Part shown: piece by piece, positions 51,481 through 61,228 of the stretch
Position numbering within the stretch: position 1 is the stretch's first letter
How the letters are laid out: every line of letters starts with the position of its first letter
From: Candidatus Gastranaerophilales bacterium
Lineage (GTDB): Bacteria; Cyanobacteriota; Vampirovibrionia; Gastranaerophilales; Gastranaerophilaceae
Reading direction: 5' to 3'
Assembly: GCA_944324255.1 (NCBI GenBank)
Contig: CALUVM010000003.1
Coordinates: forward strand, 84,611-148,610
Length of the DNA: 64,000 nt
Translations under genes and position numbers: made by a program
Notes under the pieces: generated by a model
What the model saw: only the letters and a program-made list of their open reading frames with translations
The model's database searches: none
Told to the model about the DNA's origin: nothing

Positions 51481-54400
51481 ATGTGGGATAGTAGGTATAT
51501 GGCAGATCTTGATAACTTTTCAGAAATAAAAGAGAACTTTGATACAGTTAAGACGTTATTAAATTCAATAAGAGCTCAGGGAATTCTTAATACATCTGAT
51601 GTTGATAAATTATTGACAGGCATTAACGAAAAGCTGGAAAAAATCAATACAGAAGAGGATATAGACTTAATAAAGATATTCCTTTCCGAACTAAAACAAA
51701 ATTTGGATGAGCGCCACAGCATTCTTATATCAAAGTTTGGCGCTATAGAATCTTTATTTACAAATCTGCTTAAAAATAGTTCTGAGATGTTAAAATCATC
51801 GGAAGTTAAGGAATTATTTGATATTGTAGCGACAAATCTGTCTGTATTTTCAAGAGAAGTTGTTTCTCAAAAAGAAACTTTGACCGATATAACTTTAAGG
51901 ATTGATGCCTTAAGATCTGATGACAGTCAGAAAAAAGAAATTATTAAAAATATATCACTTTTAAAAAATGATCTTGAAAGGTTAAATAACGGCTTCGATT
52001 CAATAGTTTTAAGCTTAAATGATAATTTTAAAACTATTATAAAAACAATAACTTCAATTGATAAAACTGACTATTTGGATAAATTTTCTGATGTTTTATC
52101 AAATATCGAAATGTCTTCAAATACAGTATTATCAGCTTTACAGATGCTTGACCAAAAAACCGGACAGGTAGAAGATGCTCTTAAAAATCTTGCAACTCAG
52201 GCTGATATAGCCGCTCAAAAAGAAAGGTTATTTGACCTGACGGCGCAAACAAGAGAACTGACAGCTTCTGTAAACGACCTGAGTGATAAATATATAAGAA
52301 TTGATAATCTTGCTGAAAAAATAGATGCTTCAGTTAATATAATTGCAAACCTAAAAGCAACTATAGGAGAAGAAAACGACAATAATACTCAAACGGTAAT
52401 AAGTGAATTAAATAAACTCGAACAAGCAATAGCCGGTATAGATACAAATGATAAGTTTGAAGAGTTTAAAGTTTCTCTTGAGAGTGTTTTAAAAAGTATT
52501 GTTGAAAGCACTAATCTTTTAGATAAAAATTTGAATTTAAGTTCTTCAGAAATTCAAAAACTTTCAGATACTATTAAATCTCTGGATATTAATATTAGTT
52601 TTCAGAATATCCTTGCAAATATAGGAAAAACAGAGCTAAATCTTAAATCCCATATGGATGAAAGCACGGAAAAACTTTCCAGTCTGAATGAAGTAAATAT
52701 AACACGGGTTTTGAATTCAATATCATCCGGAGCAGAAGCTTTAACTTCCAAATTGAATGATACACAGTCTTCATTAGCAGGCTTGTGTGAGAAAAGCTTT
52801 GATACCGTATTTGAAAATATTTCCGATTTGAAGTCTACTGTAGCACAACTTGATGAAAACAGTGTTTCAGCAAATAATGCAATTTTTTCAAATATTACTG
52901 ACAGATTAACTTTATTTGAAAACAGCATGAGATCTTCTCTTGAAAAGCAAGAGCAGTCTGTTTCAAATACATCTGCTCAACTGGTTGATCAAATTGAAAA
53001 TATTAAAAATCTGGCAGGTGTTCTTGATTATAAAATGGATTCTTCTGTTGTTGAGTCCGGAAATGTTAAAAGAGAGTTTGGAGAATTGAAATCTGCAGTA
53101 GAAAAAGTTTTAGCTCTTGATTTTGTAACTACTGTTAAAGATCTGCGGGTAGATTTATATGCTTCAAAACAAGAATTAGCAAATACTATAGAAACTTCAA
53201 GCTCTGAACTTTCAGAAAAGTTTACAAATGATCTTTATGGTAAATATGAGCTTTTAATAAGTAAACTTGATAATGTTGAAGATGAATTTAAGAAAGCTCA
53301 AATATCATCTTTAAATGGAATAAAACCTCTTTTAGAAAAAATATCCTCTTCAATTATGGATGTTATTTCTTATGTAAGTGAGCAGAAAACTTCTGCATCG
53401 TCAATTGATACTGATATAAATTTAACCGGTAACATATCCAACCTGCTTAATGAAAATAGTTTGAGCTATGTTGAAAGTGTTAGAGATATTGTTGATGTAA
53501 TAAGAGTTCAAGTTGAAAACAATTTAAAAAGCATACAGGAAGAGTCCTCTGCGGAATTAGATTTAGTTAAACGCTCAATTTCGGAAAATTCTGAAGATTT
53601 AAGAAAAGAAATCAAGTATACTTATTCAAAACTCCTAGAAATACAGGATTCTTATAATGAGATTAAAGAAATTCTTTCTGTAAACAGTGTTTCTTCTGAT
53701 AATAAAATTAGTGCTATATTGGATAAGACGGATGATATAAAAGGCGATTTTGAAGCTAAATTAACAGCATTAAAAAACTCTCTTTTAGATAAAATATCCG
53801 ATTATAAAAAAGAGTTTACCTGTGAAAATGCTGATAAGCTGAGTGAATTGAAGTTTGCTTTTGAAAATTCACAAACTCAAAAAACTCAAGAAATTACAGA
53901 TTTAGTGGAGGAGATAAAAGCTCATCTTGCTAATTTATCAGAAGAAAATTCTTCTTCAATGACAGGTGCTCTTGCAAAAATTCTGGAGAATTTTGTTGCA
54001 TTAAAATCTTTGATGAATACTCTAAATGACAAATATTCAGAGTCTTTATCCCAAAAAGTGGATGTAATTCTTCAGGACTTTGCAGGCTTAAAGAGTATAT
54101 TGGATAAAGTAGATGAAAATGTTGACGGTGACATGACAAGACAGCTTTCTATAATTGAAAGTAATTTTGAGTCACTTGTTTCTCAAATAACGATTTTATT
54201 TGATAAATCCGACAAATCTTTATCGGAAAAAATAGATGAACAATTTTCTTCTGTATCAGAACGAATGCAGTTAGCTGTATCCGAAAAACTTGAAGAATAT
54301 AAAGCAAAAATCGAAGAAACTTTTGATAATTTGCAGCAGAAGGCTTTATCTCAGTCAGATTATTTAAAAGAGAGAATATCTGATATCAATACAGCAATGA

Positions 54401-57400
54401 AATCAGTGTGGGAAGAACAATCTGACGAAAATATGAAGCAGATTGAGGAAATCTCTGATAAATTAAAAACTGTTATAGATGAAAATATTAAACTGACTGC
54501 AGCTGACTATTGTTCATTAAAGGCTAAACTTAATGAATTCGCAAAAAATATTGAAACAAATAATCAAGTTCTGACTCAAGATTTAAAAGCGCAGCTTGAT
54601 GATATAACTAAATACATTGATTCTGTACTGGATATACAAGCTCAAGATATTGCTGCAAAGTATGATGAGCTTTCTGTAAAACTTGATAGTATTGAAAACA
54701 AAAATGAAGCCGAGTTAGGAACTATCAGTACAAATATAACAACATTGGCTGAGGCTAATAAATCCGGTGTTATAAATGTAATTAATTCTATTAACGAAGT
54801 GAAATCAGAATCGGAAACTAATATAAAATCTGTTAACAATGTAATATCAGGTTTGTTCTCCGAGGTTAAGAATCTGTTGAGCACATCATTTGCTAAGGTA
54901 TCTGAAGATACCGCACAGCTTCAGGCTGATGCTGCAGATATCAAAACAGATTTAGAAAATGGCATTAATACTGTTAATTATACGGTTACAGACGGTTTTG
55001 ATTCTCTCAATCAGAATCTTATAACGTACTCGGTTGCAACTGACAAAAAGGTTGCTAAGATGGAATCAGTTCTTGCTGATATTAAGGATGATGTTGATGC
55101 CAAGTCTGCTAATTTAACATCTTCTATTGTTTCAGGATTTGCAGCTGTTGATGATGAGTTGAGAACTCTGGGAGAGTCCTTAGAGACAAATTCTACAAAT
55201 GTAGCTTCTCAAATAGCGACAGTAAATTCAATATTGACAGAACAGTCTGATGCAGTAAAATCTTCACAAAATGATTTGTCAATATTAAAAGAAGCCTCTG
55301 TAAATACAAATGTACAGTTGGAAAATCTCAGCAATGATTTAAGAGAGCGGCAGGAAGAAAATTCTCTTCAAAATCAAAATATATTAGATGCTGTTAAAAT
55401 AGTGGAAGATAAAGCTTCAGAACAAATTGAAGCCGCAAATTCCGCAAAATCTGAGCTTTCTGCCTTGACAACCCTTGTTGATAATAATAAAACACTTATT
55501 TTAGAATTGGGTGATTCTTTAGCAGAAAAAGTAAACTCCTTAATTTCTACAAGTGCAGAAATTTCAGCAGGGGAACTTCAATCAATTGATGCTTATGTAA
55601 ATAATTTATCTGAGCAAATTGATGCTGAAAAGAAAAATGTTATAGCTTGTAAAGATTTGATTATAGAATTTTTACAAAAACAATTGGATTCATTATCGCA
55701 AAATGTAGAAAAAGAAACGGATGCCATAATAGGCGAGTTAATAGATCAATTTGATTTGCTTAAAAAGTCACAGTCTGATGAGACTGTGAAGTTAACCGCT
55801 CAGATTGAAGAACTTGTAAGCGGGCATATCTATGACAGTATTGAAGACTTAAAATCATTCTTTGATATTAAGACTGATACATCTGTAATGCTCGGGAAAC
55901 TGGATAATTTAAAAATTGAGCTTTCTGATTCTGTTGATAAACTTATTAAAAATCTCAATACTTTACTGGATGCGAATTTATTTACATCATCTATGTCCGA
56001 TTATAAAGTGGCAGTAGAGTTATTGATAAATTCTGCGGTAGAAGGTCTAAATGACAGAATAGAAGACTTTATAAGCACAAATATAGCAGAAATCGGGAAT
56101 TTGATTTCTGATGACAGAAAGAATATTGAAGACAAATTAGCATTATTTGATAAGAAGTTTATTGATACAGTTGTTGATAAGTATGAAGAAATTAAGCTGA
56201 TTGCCAATAAATATAATGATTCTTTTGCGGATATTAATACTTCTGTCAATGATATTATTTCTCGTTTTGAAGATACTAAGAGTGAAGTTAATGACAGGAT
56301 TAACAATCTTGCGGAAACAATTAAGTCTGCGGCTGATACAAATGGCAGACAAATTGATAAGCTGCAGGAAAGCTTTGACAGCTTACGCTCTCAGATTTCC
56401 AATAAGTCATTTGACGAAGCATTCCAGGCTTCGATAAATAAACAAATTGCGGGGCTTGAAGAATTAATTCAGGAAGAAATGGGTTATATTCAGGATATCA
56501 GTGATTTGTGCTGCAATAGCTTACCGGATGTAACAGAGATGAATACTCTGGTTAAACATTCAATTCTAAAATCTATAGAAGATTTTTCTCAAAAATTGGA
56601 TTCTCAAGATATTGAAGGCAAGCTTGAGTCTGAGCTTAAAGAATTTAAGTCTGATATTATTACTCAGTTCTTGAATGTATTTAATCAAGTTTCTTTCGTA
56701 ACCGAACAGGAAGAAATTCTTGATTTTATACAGGAAAAACACTCTGAACTGATTACTATATTAAGTCATATTGTAACATCAGCAGATGCGGTAGAAGAAA
56801 TAAATGACAATGTTGCGGTAATTGATAATAAAATTGATTCATTAAAAGATGATATTGAACATATTAATGAAAAAATAAACTCAATAATATCATCAGATGG
56901 TGATGTAGATTATATTTACAGCTTACAAGACCTGGAATCTGATATCGCAAATCTCAGACTTGTGTTGAATGAAATGAAAGAGAATAATCATGGTAAAGAA
57001 TTTAATGATCTTATTTCTTCAACCAACGAGATATATAAGCTGGTCGAATCTGTTAAATCAGAAATACCAAGTAAAAAAGATGTTGAAAGTATCGCAGAAG
57101 ATCTTGTAAGCATAAGCACGAGAACTAATAAGCTTATACTGGCTTCTGATGAGTCATATAAGACTTTGCAGGATAATTTGCAGGATTTTAAACTTGTAAT
57201 TAATGATTTAGATGAAAGAACCAGAAATTTCCCGAGAGAAGCCGGTATTGATAAAATTGATTCAAAATTGAATTCAATTAATAATATGATGATTAACGGT
57301 GCTAAAACTAATCAGGTATTTAATCAAGTATTTGAATATTTAGCAGAATGGGTTGATAATGCAAGTGTACAGATTAATGCAATTTCTGATAAAGTTGAAA

Positions 57401-57831
57401 CGCTGGATGAAATTGAACAGATTAAGACAATGCTTACCGATTTAAAAGCTACAGCGGAAGATGATTCCGGCAGCGTTGAGCTTGTTGAAGCATTAGGTAA
57501 TGTTTTTGAAAAACAGACCAAACGTATTTCTTCACTTGAGGCAAAATTGGATAAAATAATAGTAGAAACTACGATAAATAATAAAAATGATAAATTGGAT
57601 TTAACACCGCTAGAGGATACTATTAACAGATTTCTTGTCGCTGTCGATGAAAAAATGACGACACAACAAGCGAAGATTAATTCACTTGAAGCTAAGCTGG
57701 AAGGTGCTTTAGAACTATTAGACAGTAAAGATACCGCACAGCTTACCAAGAAAGTCGGCGGAATGGATCGCCAGATAGCAAAACTAAATAAAAGTATCGA
57801 AAAAATAGCATCACATGTTGTTGAAAAATAA
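51481..57831 (+). CDS. Giant coiled-coil protein (2116 aa)
   Basis: Almost the whole 2116-residue chain is acidic, helical and of heptad type. It is rich in Leu/Ile/Val at a/d positions and Ser/Asp/Glu/Lys elsewhere, has no signal peptide or membrane span, and cysteines are few. Recurrent units such as LS.KID..F..V and I.NL...V suggest internal duplication. The last about 60 residues (KINSLEAKLEGALELLDSKD..) are an ordinary coiled coil. I recognise no family. Filament or scaffold proteins (bacterial intermediate-filament-like proteins) are the obvious analogy. An alternative start at 51499 has GGGATAGTAGG upstream. It overlaps glcD by 17 nt. Confidence 0.85.
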   Translation: MWDSRYMADLDNFSEIKENFDTVKTLLNSIRAQGILNTSDVDKLLTGINEKLEKINTEEDIDLIKIFLSELKQNLDERHSILISKFGAIESLFTNLLKNSSEMLKSSEVKELFDIVATNLSVFSREVVSQKETLTDITLRIDALRSDDSQKKEIIKNISLLKNDLERLNNGFDSIVLSLNDNFKTIIKTITSIDKTDYLDKFSDVLSNIEMSSNTVLSALQMLDQKTGQVEDALKNLATQADIAAQKERLFDLTAQTRELTASVNDLSDKYIRIDNLAEKIDASVNIIANLKATIGEENDNNTQTVISELNKLEQAIAGIDTNDKFEEFKVSLESVLKSIVESTNLLDKNLNLSSSEIQKLSDTIKSLDINISFQNILANIGKTELNLKSHMDESTEKLSSLNEVNITRVLNSISSGAEALTSKLNDTQSSLAGLCEKSFDTVFENISDLKSTVAQLDENSVSANNAIFSNITDRLTLFENSMRSSLEKQEQSVSNTSAQLVDQIENIKNLAGVLDYKMDSSVVESGNVKREFGELKSAVEKVLALDFVTTVKDLRVDLYASKQELANTIETSSSELSEKFTNDLYGKYELLISKLDNVEDEFKKAQISSLNGIKPLLEKISSSIMDVISYVSEQKTSASSIDTDINLTGNISNLLNENSLSYVESVRDIVDVIRVQVENNLKSIQEESSAELDLVKRSISENSEDLRKEIKYTYSKLLEIQDSYNEIKEILSVNSVSSDNKISAILDKTDDIKGDFEAKLTALKNSLLDKISDYKKEFTCENADKLSELKFAFENSQTQKTQEITDLVEEIKAHLANLSEENSSSMTGALAKILENFVALKSLMNTLNDKYSESLSQKVDVILQDFAGLKSILDKVDENVDGDMTRQLSIIESNFESLVSQITILFDKSDKSLSEKIDEQFSSVSERMQLAVSEKLEEYKAKIEETFDNLQQKALSQSDYLKERISDINTAMKSVWEEQSDENMKQIEEISDKLKTVIDENIKLTAADYCSLKAKLNEFAKNIETNNQVLTQDLKAQLDDITKYIDSVLDIQAQDIAAKYDELSVKLDSIENKNEAELGTISTNITTLAEANKSGVINVINSINEVKSESETNIKSVNNVISGLFSEVKNLLSTSFAKVSEDTAQLQADAADIKTDLENGINTVNYTVTDGFDSLNQNLITYSVATDKKVAKMESVLADIKDDVDAKSANLTSSIVSGFAAVDDELRTLGESLETNSTNVASQIATVNSILTEQSDAVKSSQNDLSILKEASVNTNVQLENLSNDLRERQEENSLQNQNILDAVKIVEDKASEQIEAANSAKSELSALTTLVDNNKTLILELGDSLAEKVNSLISTSAEISAGELQSIDAYVNNLSEQIDAEKKNVIACKDLIIEFLQKQLDSLSQNVEKETDAIIGELIDQFDLLKKSQSDETVKLTAQIEELVSGHIYDSIEDLKSFFDIKTDTSVMLGKLDNLKIELSDSVDKLIKNLNTLLDANLFTSSMSDYKVAVELLINSAVEGLNDRIEDFISTNIAEIGNLISDDRKNIEDKLALFDKKFIDTVVDKYEEIKLIANKYNDSFADINTSVNDIISRFEDTKSEVNDRINNLAETIKSAADTNGRQIDKLQESFDSLRSQISNKSFDEAFQASINKQIAGLEELIQEEMGYIQDISDLCCNSLPDVTEMNTLVKHSILKSIEDFSQKLDSQDIEGKLESELKEFKSDIITQFLNVFNQVSFVTEQEEILDFIQEKHSELITILSHIVTSADAVEEINDNVAVIDNKIDSLKDDIEHINEKINSIISSDGDVDYIYSLQDLESDIANLRLVLNEMKENNHGKEFNDLISSTNEIYKLVESVKSEIPSKKDVESIAEDLVSISTRTNKLILASDESYKTLQDNLQDFKLVINDLDERTRNFPREAGIDKIDSKLNSINNMMINGAKTNQVFNQVFEYLAEWVDNASVQINAISDKVETLDEIEQIKTMLTDLKATAEDDSGSVELVEALGNVFEKQTKRISSLEAKLDKIIVETTINNKNDKLDLTPLEDTINRFLVAVDEKMTTQQAKINSLEAKLEGALELLDSKDTAQLTKKVGGMDRQIAKLNKSIEKIASHVVEK

Positions 57832-59206
57832 TATTGAAGACATCAAATCAATTGTAAGAAAAGGTAATGTCCTTACGGGAATTGAAGAACGTTACTGCTA
57901 TTCTTGTGATGCTTCAAATCTTAATGAAGGCGGTGAAACTCCGGATTTAGTTGTTTTTGTACAAACGATAGAAGATGTACAAAATATAGTTAAGTATGCT
58001 AACCTTCATGAAATTCCTGTTGTTGCAAGAGGAGCAGGAACTAATATGGTAGGAGCCTGCGTCTGTAAAAAGGGCGGCATAGTTTTAAATTTTTCGAAAA
58101 TGAATAAAATTTTAGAGCTTAATTCTTCCAATATGACAGTTCGAGTTCAACCCGGGGTTGTACTGGGAAATTTAAAGAGCTATGTAGAAGAATTTGGATT
58201 GTTCTATCCTCCGGATCCTTCTAATTATAAGGTGTCAACAGTCGGCGGAAGTATTGCACAATCATCAGGCGGAGCAATGTCTTTTAAGTACGGAACGACC
58301 AAGGATTATGTTTTAAGCCTGAAGGTTGTAACAGCCGATGGTGAATTGATGACGCTCGGGGTCGGGACAATAAAAGATGCAACAGGATTCCACTTAAATC
58401 AATTGATTATAGGGAGTGAAGGAACTTTAGCTATTGTTGTTGAAGCTGTTTTAAAATTGATACCTAAACCCGAAACCTCAAGAGTTATAACATCATATTT
58501 TGATACAATTGGCGATGCCATATCTGCAGTAGACGGTATAATTGCTGAAAAAGTGTTCCCATCAACAGTTGACTTTATGGATAATAATTCTATTAGAACG
58601 GTTGAATCTTTTTATCCTTGCGGGCTAAATACAAAAGCCGATTCGATGTTGTTAATTGAAATTGACGGTTTTGAATCATCTATGGATACTCAGCAAGAGA
58701 AAGTTTTAAAAGTATTAAATTCGACAGGTGCAACAGGTGTTGAAATAGCTGACACTAAAGAAAAGTGTGATAATATATGGACAGCAAGACGTTCTTCTTT
58801 TGCGGCTGCTGCCAGACTGGCACCTGATGTTGTTTCTGATGATATTATTGTTCCAAGACAAAACTTAGCGCAAATGGTGTCTAAGTGTAAAGAGATAAGT
58901 GAGAAATACGGTTTACAGATGTGTTTGGTAGGACATGTAGGTGATGGAAATATTCATCCTCAAATTGCATTGAACCTTGAAGATGATAATCAATTTAAAA
59001 ATTATATAAAAGCAAAATCCGAAATGTATAAAGCTGCCTGGGAACTTGACGGCACAATTTCAGCAGAACATGGTATAGGTATTGAAAAAATATCATACTT
59101 GGAAAATACTATAGATAAAAATGCAATTGAATATATGAAAAGGATTAAAAAAGTATTTGATCCTAAAAATATTTTGAATCCCGGTAAAATTTTTATAGTT
59201 GAATAA
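57815..59206 (+). CDS. glcD: FAD-linked oxidase, glycolate oxidase GlcD type
   Basis: Flavoprotein of the VAO family oxidising glycolate or D-lactate. The 463 residues include the FAD domain (PDLVVFVQTIEDVQNIVKYA, PVVARGAGTNMVGACV, GGSIAQSSGGAMSFKYGTTKDYVL, GSEGTLAIVVEAVLKLIPKPE) and the C-terminal oxidase cap with GHVGDGNIHPQIAL and ISAEHGIGIEK. The GlcE/GlcF partners are absent, so the enzyme may be a stand-alone dehydrogenase. It has no SD and starts inside the giant gene's end, so its translation is probably coupled. Confidence 0.9.
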   Translation: MLLKNNIEDIKSIVRKGNVLTGIEERYCYSCDASNLNEGGETPDLVVFVQTIEDVQNIVKYANLHEIPVVARGAGTNMVGACVCKKGGIVLNFSKMNKILELNSSNMTVRVQPGVVLGNLKSYVEEFGLFYPPDPSNYKVSTVGGSIAQSSGGAMSFKYGTTKDYVLSLKVVTADGELMTLGVGTIKDATGFHLNQLIIGSEGTLAIVVEAVLKLIPKPETSRVITSYFDTIGDAISAVDGIIAEKVFPSTVDFMDNNSIRTVESFYPCGLNTKADSMLLIEIDGFESSMDTQQEKVLKVLNSTGATGVEIADTKEKCDNIWTARRSSFAAAARLAPDVVSDDIIVPRQNLAQMVSKCKEISEKYGLQMCLVGHVGDGNIHPQIALNLEDDNQFKNYIKAKSEMYKAAWELDGTISAEHGIGIEKISYLENTIDKNAIEYMKRIKKVFDPKNILNPGKIFIVE

Positions 59207-59215
59207 GGAGAAAGT

Positions 59216-59545
59216 ATGGATATAGTAGTAATTTATTGTACATTGCCAGTAAAAAGCAAAAAAGTTGCAAAAGATATAATCAGAATATTAATGAAGCATA
59301 AACTGGCAGCGTGTGTTTCAATCGTGGAACAGGTTAAATCAACTTTTTCCTGGGATGGCGAACTGTGTGAAGAAAAAGAATTATTGATGATGATAAAAAC
59401 AAGAAGAGCAAATTACGGTAAAGTAAAACTTGTAATTGAAGATATGCATCCTTATACAGTACCGGAAATCATAGCACTTCCTGTTGTTGATTGTTCAGAA
59501 GACTATTTGAAATGGATAATAAAAGAAACGGAACAACGAGCCTGA
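59216..59545 (+). CDS. cutA: Divalent-cation tolerance protein CutA
   Basis: Small trimeric ferredoxin-like protein, 109 residues, implicated in copper tolerance and probably signalling, as in other CutA1 proteins. It has the family elements VIYCTLPVKSKKVAKDI, KHKLAACVSIVEQVKSTFSWDGEL, MMIKTRRANY and HPYTVPEIIALPV. SD AAGGAG, 9 nt after glcD, so it shares its operon. It overlaps the next gene by 34 nt. Confidence 0.94.
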   Translation: MDIVVIYCTLPVKSKKVAKDIIRILMKHKLAACVSIVEQVKSTFSWDGELCEEKELLMMIKTRRANYGKVKLVIEDMHPYTVPEIIALPVVDCSEDYLKWIIKETEQRA

Positions 59546-60297
59546 TTGATTATATAAAATCTTTCGGGATAGATGTTAATATAGGAAAAACAAGGGCACG
59601 AGGAAACAAGGGAATTTTTATCGCTAGAGATAATAAAAAATTCCGTATTGATATTGCCCCCGAGCAGTCAGATTGTAAGAATATTCTAGTGCATGAATTC
59701 TCTCATTATGTTCATTATAAATATGATCGGACTCTAAGATCTCTATCCTTTATATTTCCGTCTTTGAATAATCAAGAATGGGACGAGTTGATTGAACTAA
59801 CGGTGCTTTCTATTCCTAAGGAAAGGGTTAAACCTCTTTTTGATAAAGTTGATCTCTTAAAAGAAGACATTACGAAGCAAGCTTTATTACTTAAAAATTC
59901 GCAGCCGGATTTTAAACTGTCAGCACCTCTTATAAAGCTGGAACGAAAAATCCCTTATCCAATGAAATATTTACTGAAATATGACAGAGTTAAAGTTTTA
60001 AACAGAATATATTCAATAGAGGATATAGATAGAGATTTTAGTGATTTTGATATTGATTTAAGACTTTATTTAAAATTAAAGTCCTCTCAACGGGCACTAA
60101 GACGTATCAATTCTAAAATATCAAGGATAAATAAATACTATAATACTCCGACAGAGTTGTTTGCACGGTGTTCAGAGCTGTATTTTACAAACAAAGATTT
60201 GTTAAGCAAGAAAGCTCCTAATATATTTAAAATGTATGAAGAGGCGGTGAAATTAAATAAAATTCCGGAATTATCAGGTTTGTTAAAATATTTTTAA
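59512..60297 (+). CDS. HExxH zinc metallopeptidase-like protein
   Basis: A 261-residue protein with a zinc-peptidase signature VHEFSHYVHYKY (HEFSH, about 56-60) and a distant third acidic ligand candidate in TPTELFARCSELYF (about 218-231). This is the arrangement of ImmA/IrrE-like and related gluzincin domains. The middle part is helical and basic. No signal peptide, so it is cytoplasmic or exported by another route. The chosen ATG lies in the cutA 3' end; an earlier in-frame ATG at 59491 has no better ribosome site. Substrate unknown; no toxin-antitoxin or phage repressor partner is adjacent. Confidence 0.75.
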   Translation: MDNKRNGTTSLIDYIKSFGIDVNIGKTRARGNKGIFIARDNKKFRIDIAPEQSDCKNILVHEFSHYVHYKYDRTLRSLSFIFPSLNNQEWDELIELTVLSIPKERVKPLFDKVDLLKEDITKQALLLKNSQPDFKLSAPLIKLERKIPYPMKYLLKYDRVKVLNRIYSIEDIDRDFSDFDIDLRLYLKLKSSQRALRRINSKISRINKYYNTPTELFARCSELYFTNKDLLSKKAPNIFKMYEEAVKLNKIPELSGLLKYF

Positions 60298-60361
60298 CTT
60301 TACCTTTTTTTACTTTATTTTTTTTTGATTTTCATGTACAATTGTAATCGAGAGCTGCAAT

Positions 60362-61147
60362 ATGATAAAAAATTTCAGTACTAACAAACAAAAACGCAAC
60401 GATGCAATTATACTAGCAATGATAATTGCAGCTTTTTTGTTTGTAGTATGGCTTTGTACTCCGCCCGGAAATAAGTTTATCCAGATGGCATTCTGGGGCT
60501 CGAATACAAGATTATTCTTTGCGAAATTAACCAATAGTGCTGCAACTACAGAATGGATTTTCCATAGGAATAATGCTGTTTATTTATCAAAAATGAAAAA
60601 TAAAGAGGCAGCTTTATTGGAAATAGATAAAGCTCTAATGACATTCCCTTCTTACGGCAAAGATAAAGATATGTCAAAATTATACAAGGATCGTGCCCAG
60701 ATTCGTATGTTCTGGGGAGATTATAAAGGTGCTTTGGAAGACTATCTTCATTCAGATAACATTGATATACAAGACAGCTTGCGTGTGGCTATGCTGTATA
60801 AGCTTAACGGAAATTATAAAGAGGCAATGTCCTATTGTAACAGAATATTGGATTTGAATTATACAGCCTATCCCGGTTTTGCCTGTATGGCTGATATTTA
60901 TGCTGTGTTAGGCAGGTATGATCTTTCTGTTAAGGTTTTCGATTTGCTAATCGACAGAGTGAAAAATCGTCCTATGTATTATGCTGATAGAGCACGTTAT
61001 AAAAAAGCCTACGGTGATACAATAGGTTATGATGAAGATATGCAGAAAGCAAGAGAGCTTTCTCCTACTGCGAAATTAGATTATTCTATTATTGAAGAAA
61101 CTTTACACCCACGTATTTTACGTATGGATATTATGCCTGTTAAATAG
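60362..61147 (+). CDS. Membrane-anchored TPR protein
   Basis: A 261-residue protein with one N-terminal membrane helix (about 15-33, AIILAMIIAAFLFVVWL) followed by TPR-like repeats: WIFHRNNAVYLSKMKNKEAALLEIDKAL, LYKDRAQIRMFWGDYKGALEDY, MLYKLNGNYKEAMSYCNRIL and MADIYAVLGRYDLSVKVFD. It is probably a periplasmic or cytoplasmic-face scaffold; the topology is not settled because the positive charges at the N-terminus favour an inside N-terminus. GAGAG site before the ATG. Confidence 0.7.
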   Translation: MIKNFSTNKQKRNDAIILAMIIAAFLFVVWLCTPPGNKFIQMAFWGSNTRLFFAKLTNSAATTEWIFHRNNAVYLSKMKNKEAALLEIDKALMTFPSYGKDKDMSKLYKDRAQIRMFWGDYKGALEDYLHSDNIDIQDSLRVAMLYKLNGNYKEAMSYCNRILDLNYTAYPGFACMADIYAVLGRYDLSVKVFDLLIDRVKNRPMYYADRARYKKAYGDTIGYDEDMQKARELSPTAKLDYSIIEETLHPRILRMDIMPVK

Positions 61148-61228
61148 CCTGAAATCTTTATATTTTATTAACAAATTTTATCTTATTTTTGTTTTAGAAT
61201 ATAAGTAGATCAGATTAGAGGTAAGGTA

